Shown: piece after piece, positions 34,862 to 43,578 of the stretch | Numbering within the stretch: position 1 is the stretch's first letter | Layout: each line of letters starts with the position of its first letter | Assembly: GCF_934747485.1 (NCBI RefSeq) | Contig: NZ_CAKVGN010000008.1 | Span: 1-57,607 of the forward strand | Source: an uncultured Brachyspira sp. | GTDB lineage: Bacteria > Spirochaetota > Brachyspiria > Brachyspirales > Brachyspiraceae | DNA length: 57,607 nucleotides | Reading direction: 5' to 3' | Position numbers and translations under genes: made by a program | The notes under the pieces: generated by a model | The model's input: the letters and a program-made list of their open reading frames with translations, nothing else | The model's database searches: none | Told to the model about the DNA's origin: nothing

Positions 34862-35632
34862 ATGGTTAGCATAATATCAGATATGGATGGAGTAATATAT
34901 AGAGGAAATAATTTAATAGATGGTGCTAAAGATTTTGTTAATATGCTTTTAGAGAAAAATGTATCTTTTTTATTTCTAACAAATAATGCAGAACAAACAC
35001 CAATTGATTTGAAAAGAAAATTAGAATCTCTTGGCATAGATGGCTTAGAAGATAAACATTTTTTTACGGCAGCACAAGCAACAGCAAAGTTTATAAAGAC
35101 TCAGCAAGAAAATGGAAGTGCTTATGTGATAGGTACGGGCGGATTGGTAAGTGAGCTTTATAATATAGGATATAGCATAAATGATGTTAATCCTGATTAT
35201 GTAGTAGTTGGTAAGACAAGTGCTTTTAATTATGATATGCTTAAAAAGGCTGTTTCGCTTATAAATAAAGGTGCGAGGTTTATAGGCTGTAATCCAGACA
35301 TAACAGACCCTGCTCCAGATGGCGAGCTTATACCGGCAGTTGGTCCCATACTTGCTGCCATAGAAACGGCCACTGGAAAAAAGCCTTATATAGTTGGTAA
35401 GCCCAATCCTATTATGATGTCTATTGCAAAAAACAAAATTAATGCACATAGTGAAAATACTGTAATGATAGGCGACAGAATGGATACAGATATACTTGGA
35501 GGGCTTGGTGCAGGAATGAGAACTTGTTTAGTATTGTCTGGAGTTACAAAAGAAGAAATGCTAAAAGAGTTTCCTTATAAACCAAATTATGTGTTTAATT
35601 CTGTGACTGAAATAGATGTAGATAAACTTTAA
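34862..35632 (+). CDS. HAD-IIA family phosphatase, NagD-like
   Basis: This 256-residue protein has motif I SDMDGVIYRGN (about 6-16), a C2-type cap domain, motif II FLTNNAEQ, KPNPIM and motif IV GDRMDTDILGGLGAGM. This is the NagD/4-nitrophenylphosphatase subgroup, with broad activity on sugar or nucleotide phosphates. It lies 27 bp after the amidohydrolase, so the two may be co-transcribed. Confidence 0.9.
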   Translation: MVSIISDMDGVIYRGNNLIDGAKDFVNMLLEKNVSFLFLTNNAEQTPIDLKRKLESLGIDGLEDKHFFTAAQATAKFIKTQQENGSAYVIGTGGLVSELYNIGYSINDVNPDYVVVGKTSAFNYDMLKKAVSLINKGARFIGCNPDITDPAPDGELIPAVGPILAAIETATGKKPYIVGKPNPIMMSIAKNKINAHSENTVMIGDRMDTDILGGLGAGMRTCLVLSGVTKEEMLKEFPYKPNYVFNSVTEIDVDKL

Positions 35633-35768
35633 GTTAGTTATAAAACTTATGATTTTTTTATAGATATATAGCGTTTTTTGCAATAAAAATATACAAAAAA
35701 TTTACACTCTTATAAATATAATTTTTATGTTATTGAATAATTTTTAAAACTATTATAGAATTGTTTAC

Positions 35769-35786
35769 TAACTTACTAATAAGTTA
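35769..35786. promoter_or_regulatory. 18-bp palindrome upstream of the ABC-F gene
   Basis: Arms TAACTTA and TAAGTTA with a 4-bp centre lie 30 bp before the ABC-F start, next to a possible -10 box (TATAGA near 35754). It suits a dimeric repressor site; no regulator is identified. Confidence 0.35.
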
Positions 35787-35815
35787 AAATAAATTGTTTA
35801 ATTAAATATAGAGAA

Positions 35816-37627
35816 ATGGCTAAGAGTATTATAAATATAGTTAATATATCAAAAAGATTTATAGACAGAGTTTTGCTTGATGATGTTAATTTGCTTATAG
35901 AAGAGAAATCTAAAATAGGCATGATAGGAAGAAATGGGGCGGGGAAAACTACTCTTTTAAAAATTCTTATGGGTATTGAAGAAGCTGATGATGGAGAGGT
36001 AATATTTTCTGATGATGTTAGGATTGGTTATCTTCGTCAGCAGGGTGATTTTGATGAGAGTGAGAAGGTAATAGATTATCTTGTAAGGGTTAGCGGTAAG
36101 GAATCTTGGAAATGCTCTAAGATAGCAAGCAGATTTGGAATTGACCATATAAAAGTAAATTATAATATTGGAAGCTTATCAAGCGGTTATAGAATGAGAG
36201 TGAAACTTGCAGAGATGATGCTTGAAGAGCCTAATTTTTTAATACTTGATGAACCTTCAAACTTTTTGGATTTAAATACATTAATAGATTTAGAAAATTT
36301 TTTAATGGATTATAATGGCGGTTTTTTAATAGTTTCGCACGATAGAGAATTTTTGAAGACTACTTGCGATAAAACCGTTGAAATAGAAAAGGGCAAACTC
36401 ACTTATTTTCCGGGTAATATAGAAGATTATTTTGAATATAAAGAAGAGAAAGAATATACAATAAAAAAATATAATAAGAATGTAGAAGAGAGAAAGGCAC
36501 ATTTAGAGAGATTTGTTGAGAGGTTTAGATATAAGGCATCAAAAGCAAAGGCTGTGCAGTCGCGTATAAAACAAATAGAGAAATTAAAAACTATAGAGAT
36601 TAATCACCCAGCAAAGAGTGTAAGAATAAGACTTCCTGAAATTGAATCTAAAAAAGGCTTTGCCATTATATCTGATGATTTATCTGTGGGATATGGTGAA
36701 AAGGTGATAGCGACAAGCAGGAGAATGGAGATAGCAAGAGGAAGCAGAGTTGCTGTGCTTGGAGAAAACGGAGAAGGTAAAACTACTTTTTTAAGAACTA
36801 TAGCAGGAAGGCTTAATCCTGTATCTGGAAGTTATAATTATTCTTATGGCATAAAACTTGCCTATTTTGGAGAGGATACTTACAAAAATATCACAGCCAA
36901 TGATAATGTACTTTCTTATTTGAAAAAGAATGCAAAACAAGGGCTTTTAACTCAGGAACTTTTAACACTTTTAGGAAGTTTTTTGTTTTCTGGAGAAGAT
37001 GTTAATAAAGATGTAAAGGTGCTGAGCGGAGGTGAGATGGCAAGATTATCTTTGCTTTGTGCTATTACACAATGTGCAGATGTGCTTATATTAGATGAGC
37101 CTACTAACCATTTAGATTTTGAAACAGTTGAGGCTCTTGCTAATTCTCTGCGTGATTATGGCGGCACTATATTTTTTACTTCGCACGATAGAACTTTTGC
37201 AAGTCTTCTTGCTGATACCATAATAGAAGTTAAAGACAAAAAACTCTCTCTTTATAATGGTGATTATGAAGCTTATGTTTATAAGGTTCGTTTGGAGGCT
37301 TTGGAAGAAGAAGAAAGAGAATTAGAATATCAAGAGGCAAATAGCACTAAAGATACAAATGCAGCAGAAAAAAATAATAGCAATTATGAAGAGAGAAAAA
37401 AGATTAGAAATAGGCTTTCTAAAGCTGAATCTGCATTAAAAAAATATGAGAAAGAAATAGAAGAGTATAAAAAAGAGGAGACAGATATATTAAAGTTTTT
37501 TGAGAAAGATTATAATGATGATAAAAGTAAGAGATTATTAGAGGTTAAGAAATTAATAGAAGAAAAAGAAAATGAATGGCTTTTAATCAATGAAGAGATT
37601 GATAGTATAAAGGCTATGTTGGAATAA
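35816..37627 (+). CDS. ABC-F family ATPase (Uup/EttA-like)
   Basis: This 603-residue soluble protein has two ABC domains and no membrane part. Domain one: Walker A GRNGAGKTT (about 38-46), signature LSSGYRMR, Walker B FLILDEPSNFLD. A Y/K-rich linker follows (about 215-265). Domain two: Walker A GENGEGKTT (about 318), signature LSGGEMARLS, Walker B VLILDEPTNHLD. A charged coiled-coil C-terminus (about 500-600) resembles Uup. ABC-F proteins act on the ribosome as translation factors or antibiotic-protection factors; the C-terminal coiled coil favours a Uup-like role (inference). Confidence 0.9.
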   Translation: MAKSIINIVNISKRFIDRVLLDDVNLLIEEKSKIGMIGRNGAGKTTLLKILMGIEEADDGEVIFSDDVRIGYLRQQGDFDESEKVIDYLVRVSGKESWKCSKIASRFGIDHIKVNYNIGSLSSGYRMRVKLAEMMLEEPNFLILDEPSNFLDLNTLIDLENFLMDYNGGFLIVSHDREFLKTTCDKTVEIEKGKLTYFPGNIEDYFEYKEEKEYTIKKYNKNVEERKAHLERFVERFRYKASKAKAVQSRIKQIEKLKTIEINHPAKSVRIRLPEIESKKGFAIISDDLSVGYGEKVIATSRRMEIARGSRVAVLGENGEGKTTFLRTIAGRLNPVSGSYNYSYGIKLAYFGEDTYKNITANDNVLSYLKKNAKQGLLTQELLTLLGSFLFSGEDVNKDVKVLSGGEMARLSLLCAITQCADVLILDEPTNHLDFETVEALANSLRDYGGTIFFTSHDRTFASLLADTIIEVKDKKLSLYNGDYEAYVYKVRLEALEEEERELEYQEANSTKDTNAAEKNNSNYEERKKIRNRLSKAESALKKYEKEIEEYKKEETDILKFFEKDYNDDKSKRLLEVKKLIEEKENEWLLINEEIDSIKAMLE

Positions 37628-37686
37628 AAAAATAATAATAGGAAATAAAAAATAGAGTTATAAGTTTTTATGGAGGATTTTAAATA

Positions 37687-39273
37687 ATGAAAGTTTTTAA
37701 AAATGCTAAAATATATTCTATGGACAAAAATGACAGCATTTATGAAGCTCTTGCTGTTGATAATGGAGTTATAGTTTTTGCAGGAAGCAATGAAGAGGTA
37801 TTAAAAAAATATAAAGATGCATCAGATATAATAGATTTAGAAGGAAAAACGGTTATACCGGGATTTAATGACAGTAATGTTAATTTTGTAGTTTATGCTC
37901 GTTTTAATACTATGTTGGATTTAAGTAATTGCAAATCTATAAAAGAGGTTATTAATATTGCTAAGAAGGCTGAGAAGTATGATAATTGGCTTGTAGGCAG
38001 AGGCTGGAATCAGGATTATTTTGAAGAGAAGAGAATGCTTAATAAACATGATTTAGATGAGATATCTAATGAATATCCTGTTGCTTTTAGAAGATGCTGC
38101 GGAGAGATGATAGTAGCAAACAGTAAGGCTCTTGAGTTTTGCGGCATTACAGAGAGTATGAAATCTGATACTATAGATTTTGAGAATGGTCTTATATCTT
38201 CAAAATCTATGAGTTTAATATTGTCAAAGATAAAATCTCTTGAGATGGACAAATTAAAAGAGATAATATTAGATACACAAGAAGAGTTTTTTAAGATGGG
38301 TATTACATCTGTGCAGGCTGATGATTTGAGAGGGCTTACAGATTTTGATTATAAAAAGGTAATAGATGCTTATCAAAAACTTCATAGAGAAAAGAAATTA
38401 AAGATAAGAGTATGCGAGCAGGCAGAGTTTATTAACAAAGAAGATATAGATGATTTTAGACAATACTATTACTATCAATATATTAATGATAACAGATTTA
38501 AAGTTGCACGTATAAAGCTTGTTATAGATGGAGGTATAGGCTCAAGAACTGCTTTACTCAGAGAAGATTATAATGATGCTCAAGGAGTTAGAGGGGTAAG
38601 TCAGTACAAACAAGAAGAGCTTGATGAGTTAGTAAAATATGCAAATAGTTTAGATTATTCTGTTATTATACAGGCTACTGGGGACGGTGCTATAGAGATG
38701 GCATTAAACTCTATAGAGAAAATTAAAGATACTAAAGATTTTAAATATAGAAGAAATGGTTTGATAAATTGTCAGATAACAGATAAGCAATTATTAGAGA
38801 GAATAAAAGAGTTAAATGTTTGTATATATTATCATCCTATATTTTTGAATTATGATATGCATATAGCTGAAGAGCGTGTTGGTAAGGAGAGGGCTCAAAC
38901 AAGTTATGCTTATAAGACAGCTATGGATATGGGTATTAATATAGGTTTTGGTACTGCTGGTCCTGCAGGAGGAATTAATATAATGGAAGGTATTCACTGT
39001 GCCGTTAATAGAGAGGATTTGAATGGCTGGCCAGAGGGCGGTTGGATGCCTGAAGAGAAGCTTAGTGTTAAAGAGGCAGTTTATTTATATACTATGGGAA
39101 GTGCTTATTTGTCTTCTGAAGATAAACTTAAAGGAAGTATAGAAGAAGATAAATTAGCTGACTTTATCGTTTTAGATAGAGATATTTTTGAAGTAGATAA
39201 AAAAGAGATAAAAGATATTAAAGTATTAAAAACTATAATTGACGGGGATATTGTATACAGCAGCGATAATTGA
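37687..39273 (+). CDS. Amidohydrolase-3 family protein lacking metal ligands (probable pseudoenzyme)
   Basis: This 528-residue cytoplasmic protein has a full YtcJ-like layout, including GRGWNQDYF, GGIGSRTALLREDY and the C-terminal beta-domain. However, the metal ligands seen in relatives are replaced: HxH is Asn64-x-Asn66 (DSNVN), the CGH position is Glu140, the IHA.GD His is Gln329, the EHAQ His is Asn361 and the SDxP Asp is Ala424. The lipoprotein amidohydrolase at 33152 keeps its ligands. The frame is intact and well expressed-looking (GGAGG site), so the protein is probably used, perhaps for binding. It follows the ABC-F gene by 59 bp. Confidence 0.85.
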   Translation: MKVFKNAKIYSMDKNDSIYEALAVDNGVIVFAGSNEEVLKKYKDASDIIDLEGKTVIPGFNDSNVNFVVYARFNTMLDLSNCKSIKEVINIAKKAEKYDNWLVGRGWNQDYFEEKRMLNKHDLDEISNEYPVAFRRCCGEMIVANSKALEFCGITESMKSDTIDFENGLISSKSMSLILSKIKSLEMDKLKEIILDTQEEFFKMGITSVQADDLRGLTDFDYKKVIDAYQKLHREKKLKIRVCEQAEFINKEDIDDFRQYYYYQYINDNRFKVARIKLVIDGGIGSRTALLREDYNDAQGVRGVSQYKQEELDELVKYANSLDYSVIIQATGDGAIEMALNSIEKIKDTKDFKYRRNGLINCQITDKQLLERIKELNVCIYYHPIFLNYDMHIAEERVGKERAQTSYAYKTAMDMGINIGFGTAGPAGGINIMEGIHCAVNREDLNGWPEGGWMPEEKLSVKEAVYLYTMGSAYLSSEDKLKGSIEEDKLADFIVLDRDIFEVDKKEIKDIKVLKTIIDGDIVYSSDN

Positions 39274-39315
39274 TTTTCTTATTGATTAAATAATAAATTA
39301 GTATATCATTGTATT

Positions 39316-40332
39316 ATGTTTATAGCAGATTTTAAGTTTGTATTTCTTTTTATAATTGTACCTATACTAATATTTTTTTTAGTTACTTCTCGTTTTAAGG
39401 TAAATAGAGTATTATCTGTATTTACAAAAAACACAGATTTTAAAAACGATAAAAATTATAAAAGAATATCTAAATTAAGAATATTTTCTGCTTCATTTTT
39501 AATACTTGCATTATCATTAGCTATATTTGCACTTATGCAGCCTAAATGGGGTATAATAGAGCAAAAAATTAAAACTAATAATTATATGATAACTATATTA
39601 TTAGATTTATCACGTTCTATGGAGGCTGATGATGTATGGCCTTCAAGGTTAGAAAGGGCAAAATTAGAAATAGAAGATTTTGTAAAAAACACAGATAATC
39701 TTTCTGTAGCTTTAGTAGGGTTTGCGGGCACTAGTTTTGTTGCTTCGCCTTTTACTCAGGATATGGAAACTTTTTCTTATATATTAAATGAATTAAATAC
39801 TAAATCTGTAACTTTGCAGGGCACTAGAATTGCTGATGCTTTGGTTACTGCCAAAAATACTTTTAATGTTAATATACCGGGAAAGAAATCAATTATACTT
39901 ATAACAGACGGTGAAGACCATGCGGGGTATTTTGATAATATATTAAAAGAATTAAAGGATAATGATATTAGTGTTTATACAGTTGGGGTTGGTTCTGAAC
40001 TTGGGGCTAGCATAAGAAGCGATATTGGTTATTCTGAAAAAACGGTTATATCAAAAAGAGATGATAAAACATTAAAATTAATAGCAGACTCTACAGGCGG
40101 CAAGGCTTATATTTCTGATAATATATCTTTAAAAGCTATATTTGATGATATAAAAAATAATATGGACAGCGTTTCCACAATGAAAAATAATAGAAGCTAT
40201 AAAGATAGATTTCAAATATTCTTGTTTGCTTCGACTATTTTAATTATAATTGCTAGTATATTAAATATATTAACTCAAAAAAGAGTTCTTTACAAAAATA
40301 ATAAAAGTAGTATTATTAAAGATACTAAATAA
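39316..40332 (+). CDS. batA: Aerotolerance-type protein BatA (von Willebrand A domain)
   Basis: This 338-residue membrane protein has hydrophobic helices at about 7-24, 56-76 and 305-325 and a periplasmic or cytoplasmic VWA domain between them with a complete MIDAS: DLSRS at 97-101, the Thr in QGTRIADAL and the TDGED motif. The Bat proteins of Bacteroides, Leptospira and others are needed for full stress tolerance and act together. No MoxR ATPase or DUF58 partner is in the window. Confidence 0.85.
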   Translation: MFIADFKFVFLFIIVPILIFFLVTSRFKVNRVLSVFTKNTDFKNDKNYKRISKLRIFSASFLILALSLAIFALMQPKWGIIEQKIKTNNYMITILLDLSRSMEADDVWPSRLERAKLEIEDFVKNTDNLSVALVGFAGTSFVASPFTQDMETFSYILNELNTKSVTLQGTRIADALVTAKNTFNVNIPGKKSIILITDGEDHAGYFDNILKELKDNDISVYTVGVGSELGASIRSDIGYSEKTVISKRDDKTLKLIADSTGGKAYISDNISLKAIFDDIKNNMDSVSTMKNNRSYKDRFQIFLFASTILIIIASILNILTQKRVLYKNNKSSIIKDTK

Positions 40333-40348
40333 ATAGGTGATTTATATT

Positions 40349-41224
40349 GTGCTGTTTAGAATAAAAGTATTACTGTTATTTTTAATATTATTCTCAAGCT
40401 CCTATGCTTTTTCTTTAAATGAGTTTACAGCTAAAATTGATGTTGATAGGGCTAACAGATTATTAAGAAAAGGCGATTATGATAATGCTATAAGTTTGTA
40501 TGAGAAGGCTTTAAGTAAACTGCCTACGTCTCCTGAAATTTATTATAATATGGGTACTACTTTATCTTCTATGGGGGAAATGGACTCAGCAGTTCAAGCC
40601 TTTGATATGGCTAAAAAAAATTTTACAGAAAAAACTTCTAAAGATATAAAAAGCTCAACTTATTATAATGCCGGCATAAGCAAAATAGAAATGGAAGATT
40701 ATGCTGGTGCTATAGAAGAGTTGATAGAAGCTTTGGTAAATAATCCTAATGATAATAATGCAAAGAGTGCTTTAGAATATGCTAAAAAGAAATTAGAAGA
40801 ACAGAAAAAAAATAGCGGTGAGAGTGCTCAGAACAATAATAATGATAATCAAGATGATGCCAACTCTAATCAAAATAATCAGGATAATAATAATCAAAAT
40901 AATCAGAACAATCAAAACAATAATAATAATCAAGACAATAATCAGAATAATCAAGATAATAATAATCAAGATAATCAAAACAATAATGAAAACAATCAGA
41001 ATAATGATAATCAAGAAAATAACAATCAAAATAATAACGATAACCAAGAAAATAATAATCAGAATAATCAAGATAATAATAATGGAAACGACAACAGAGA
41101 TGATGAAGAGAAAAACACTCAAACTGATATCGATAGACTTTTAGATTCTTTGAGACAATATAGAAAAGATAAAGAAAATGATGACCAATATTACGGCGGA
41201 GGAAGAATTGATAAAGACTGGTAA
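40349..41224 (+). CDS. TPR protein with Asn/Gln-rich tail (BatC-like)
   Basis: This 291-residue protein starts at GTG 40349 after an AGGTGA site (an in-frame GTG at 40337 overlaps that site). It has a signal peptide (1-20), two to three TPR helix pairs (about 30-145: YDNAISLYEKALSKLP.., AGAIEELIEALVNNPND) and then a long low-complexity segment of N, Q and D (about 165-250) before a charged end. It lies between batA and batD, as TPR proteins do in Bat clusters. The extreme Asn/Gln repeats are unusual. Confidence 0.8.
   Translation: MLFRIKVLLLFLILFSSSYAFSLNEFTAKIDVDRANRLLRKGDYDNAISLYEKALSKLPTSPEIYYNMGTTLSSMGEMDSAVQAFDMAKKNFTEKTSKDIKSSTYYNAGISKIEMEDYAGAIEELIEALVNNPNDNNAKSALEYAKKKLEEQKKNSGESAQNNNNDNQDDANSNQNNQDNNNQNNQNNQNNNNNQDNNQNNQDNNNQDNQNNNENNQNNDNQENNNQNNNDNQENNNQNNQDNNNGNDNRDDEEKNTQTDIDRLLDSLRQYRKDKENDDQYYGGGRIDKDW
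40840..41098 (+). repeat. AAT/CAA/GAT microrepeat coding for the Asn/Gln/Asp tract
   Basis: About 85 codons of AAT, AAC, CAA, CAG, GAT and GAA in irregular short repeats. Slippage would keep the frame when whole codons are gained or lost. Open frames on the other strand here are by-products of the base composition. Confidence 0.85.
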
Positions 41225-42887
41225 AGTAATAGCTGCTATATTATTTTTATTGAATGTTTCTGCCTTATTTTCTCAAACTACAATTACCGCTAAACTCTCT
41301 GATGAAAAAATAGGTGTTGGGGAAGTTTTTAGTTTATCTGTAACTATTAATAATACAAAAGGTAAAGTTACCATACCAAATATAGATGGTTTATTATTGA
41401 GAGGAACTTCGCAAACAAGAAATATGACATTAAGCGGGGGGACTTTTAAATCCATTCAAACCTATAGCTATACTTATGTGGCAAACAGAGTTGGGATATA
41501 TAAAATAGATAATATCACTGTAAAAATAGATAATACAACTTACAAAGCAAATCCTGTTACTTTAGAGGTTGTAGATGAGCCTGTGAGAGAAAGGCAAAGC
41601 GATGCTCCTGATTCTGATTCTTTTGAGAGCTTTATGAATTATTCTGAAGATATACATGTTGAAAACACTATAAATAAAAAAGAAGTATATTTGTATGAAC
41701 CTATATATATTACACAAAGGGCATATACTCATGTTCCTGTTAATGTGGTTGGCATATCTAAAATAGCTGACAGAACAGATTTTATTTCTTATACAGATTA
41801 TTCTGAATATAATTCCTTTACAGAGATAATTGACGGAAAGAGGGTGAGTGTTATACCATTAAAAAAAGAGGTTTTATATGCTTTAAAAGATGGAGATAAA
41901 AGCATTATCACTACAGAGTTTGTTTTTGAAAAGAATAATATGTTTTTTGACAGGGTGCTTTATGGAGAAGAAGAGTATAATATAAAGGTGCTTCCTCTTC
42001 CTGATAATACTGGGTACAAAGACTTTTCTGGAGGTGTTGGAGAGTTTGATTTTACAGTTAAGGCTAATAAAACTAATTTAAAAATAGGTGAAGAGGTTGT
42101 TCTTAGTTTAGAGGTTTTTGGTGAGGGAAATACTTCTATTATAAATATGCCTAGTATTGATACAAACATAAATAAATATTTTTCTGTTTATCAGCCTAAA
42201 ACATACGAAACTAATTGGTTTGAAGATGATAAAATGATGGCTAAAAAAACAAAACAATATGTGATGGTTGCAACTAACAGCGGAGAGTTTAGTTTGTCAA
42301 ATATAGCTTTTTGTTATTTTTCTCCAGAGGCTAAAAGCTATAGTAATGTTTATTCAGGCAATATATCTTTTACTATGATGGGCGGAAATATGGGCTCTTC
42401 TCATTTTGTTGATAATAATAATCAGCCTAACATCATTAATATTAAAGATACTTATATTAAAAATGAAAAGCCTTTTAATTTATTGAATATTAATATTATT
42501 TATATTTATATACTTATTTTAATAGTATTTTCTTTTGTTATAGTGTTTTCAAAGAAGATTAAAACATTAGCTTTAGCTTCTTCAAATAACGATAAAGAAT
42601 CTGGTATTAGTGTTATGATTGCAAATTATAACGAAGGAAATAGAGAAGAGTATTGCAAAAGTGTTGTTTCCTATATTGAAAAAGAGATTAAAAATAAATT
42701 GAATATAAACTCTAAAGATATTTATTTGCAATTAAAGGGCAAGGTAGAAGAGGAGAAAATAAAAGAGATAAAATATATAATAGATTCTTGTGAGAGAGAA
42801 CTTTATTCTGGAAATAAATCTACTGAAAATATAGATTATCATAGTAAGGCTATTGAGATAATTACTAGCATTAACAAAAAAAAGTAG
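41208..42887 (+). CDS. batD: BatD-like protein (oxygen tolerance)
   Basis: I choose TTG at 41208, preceded by GGAGG inside the end of the previous gene; the longer frame from 41178 would begin before the ribosome site. The 559-residue product has a signal peptide (1-22), repeated beta-sandwich domains (about 25-400; GEVFSLSVTINNTKG, GEEVVLSLEVFGEGN), a C-terminal membrane helix (about 425-445) and a cytoplasmic tail. This matches BatD. The 17-bp overlap with the TPR gene suggests translational coupling. Confidence 0.85.
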   Translation: MIKTGKVIAAILFLLNVSALFSQTTITAKLSDEKIGVGEVFSLSVTINNTKGKVTIPNIDGLLLRGTSQTRNMTLSGGTFKSIQTYSYTYVANRVGIYKIDNITVKIDNTTYKANPVTLEVVDEPVRERQSDAPDSDSFESFMNYSEDIHVENTINKKEVYLYEPIYITQRAYTHVPVNVVGISKIADRTDFISYTDYSEYNSFTEIIDGKRVSVIPLKKEVLYALKDGDKSIITTEFVFEKNNMFFDRVLYGEEEYNIKVLPLPDNTGYKDFSGGVGEFDFTVKANKTNLKIGEEVVLSLEVFGEGNTSIINMPSIDTNINKYFSVYQPKTYETNWFEDDKMMAKKTKQYVMVATNSGEFSLSNIAFCYFSPEAKSYSNVYSGNISFTMMGGNMGSSHFVDNNNQPNIINIKDTYIKNEKPFNLLNINIIYIYILILIVFSFVIVFSKKIKTLALASSNNDKESGISVMIANYNEGNREEYCKSVVSYIEKEIKNKLNINSKDIYLQLKGKVEEEKIKEIKYIIDSCERELYSGNKSTENIDYHSKAIEIITSINKKK

Positions 42888-42900
42888 TGAGCTTTTATTT

Positions 42901-43578
42901 ATGGATATTAAAAAAAATATTATAATGTTTTTACTTTTTGGATGCAATTTAATTTTTGCTCAAAATGATTTGGAGAATATTAATAATATATTTAAAAATG
43001 CAAATGATTTATATAATCAAGGAATGTATATAGAGGCTAATAATTTGTATCTTAATTTAGTAAGTTCTAATGTGGTGTCTAAAGATTTGTATTATAATTT
43101 AGCTTCTTCATATTATGAGATTAATAGTAATGGCTATGCTGTATTATGGTATGAGAGGGCTTTGAATATAGAGCCTTTCGATAAAGAGATTAAAAACAAT
43201 ATAAATAAAATAACAGAAAGAAAAGATTATGATTCTTTTTATATAATTGGTTTTTATATAAGTTTGGTTTTGTTTGTATTTTTTACTGTGTTTTTATTTG
43301 TATCATTTATTAAAAAGAAAAACACAAATTGGTTATTATTAATTGTATCTGCTATTTTACTTGTATTTTCTATATACTCATATAACACTATAAAATCAGA
43401 TTATGTCATAATTGTAAAAAACACCAACATATATAGCGGAAGCAGTTTAAAATCTGATATAGTTTCTAGTGTGTATGAGGGTGAAAAATTTAGAGTGATA
43501 AAAGAGTCTTCTAATTGGTATTATGTTAACGGCATATCAAAAGGCTGGATTAACAAAGAGTATTTAGAGAAGATATAA
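42901..43578 (+). CDS. batE: BatE-like TPR and SH3 protein
   Basis: This 225-residue protein has a signal peptide (about 1-20), TPR repeats (about 23-98: YNQGMYIEANNLYLNLV, GYAVLWYERALNIEPF), two adjacent membrane helices (about 115-160) and a C-terminal bacterial SH3 domain (about 168-225: NIYSGSSLKSDIVSSVYEGE..., ending WINKEYL). This is the layout of BatE in other Bat clusters. Its stop at 43576-43578 touches the stop of the convergent UbiB-like gene with no bases between. Confidence 0.82.
   Translation: MDIKKNIIMFLLFGCNLIFAQNDLENINNIFKNANDLYNQGMYIEANNLYLNLVSSNVVSKDLYYNLASSYYEINSNGYAVLWYERALNIEPFDKEIKNNINKITERKDYDSFYIIGFYISLVLFVFFTVFLFVSFIKKKNTNWLLLIVSAILLVFSIYSYNTIKSDYVIIVKNTNIYSGSSLKSDIVSSVYEGEKFRVIKESSNWYYVNGISKGWINKEYLEKI

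Noticed and set aside
35045..35449. 134-codon minus-strand frame inside the NagD-like gene
   Set aside because: It overlaps a gene with all HAD motifs, and its composition is typical of an antisense shadow.
40793..41144. Long open frames on both strands in the Asn/Gln-rich region
   Set aside because: They arise from AAT/CAA/GAT repeats, which give stop-free hydrophobic frames; they have no ribosome site or family match.
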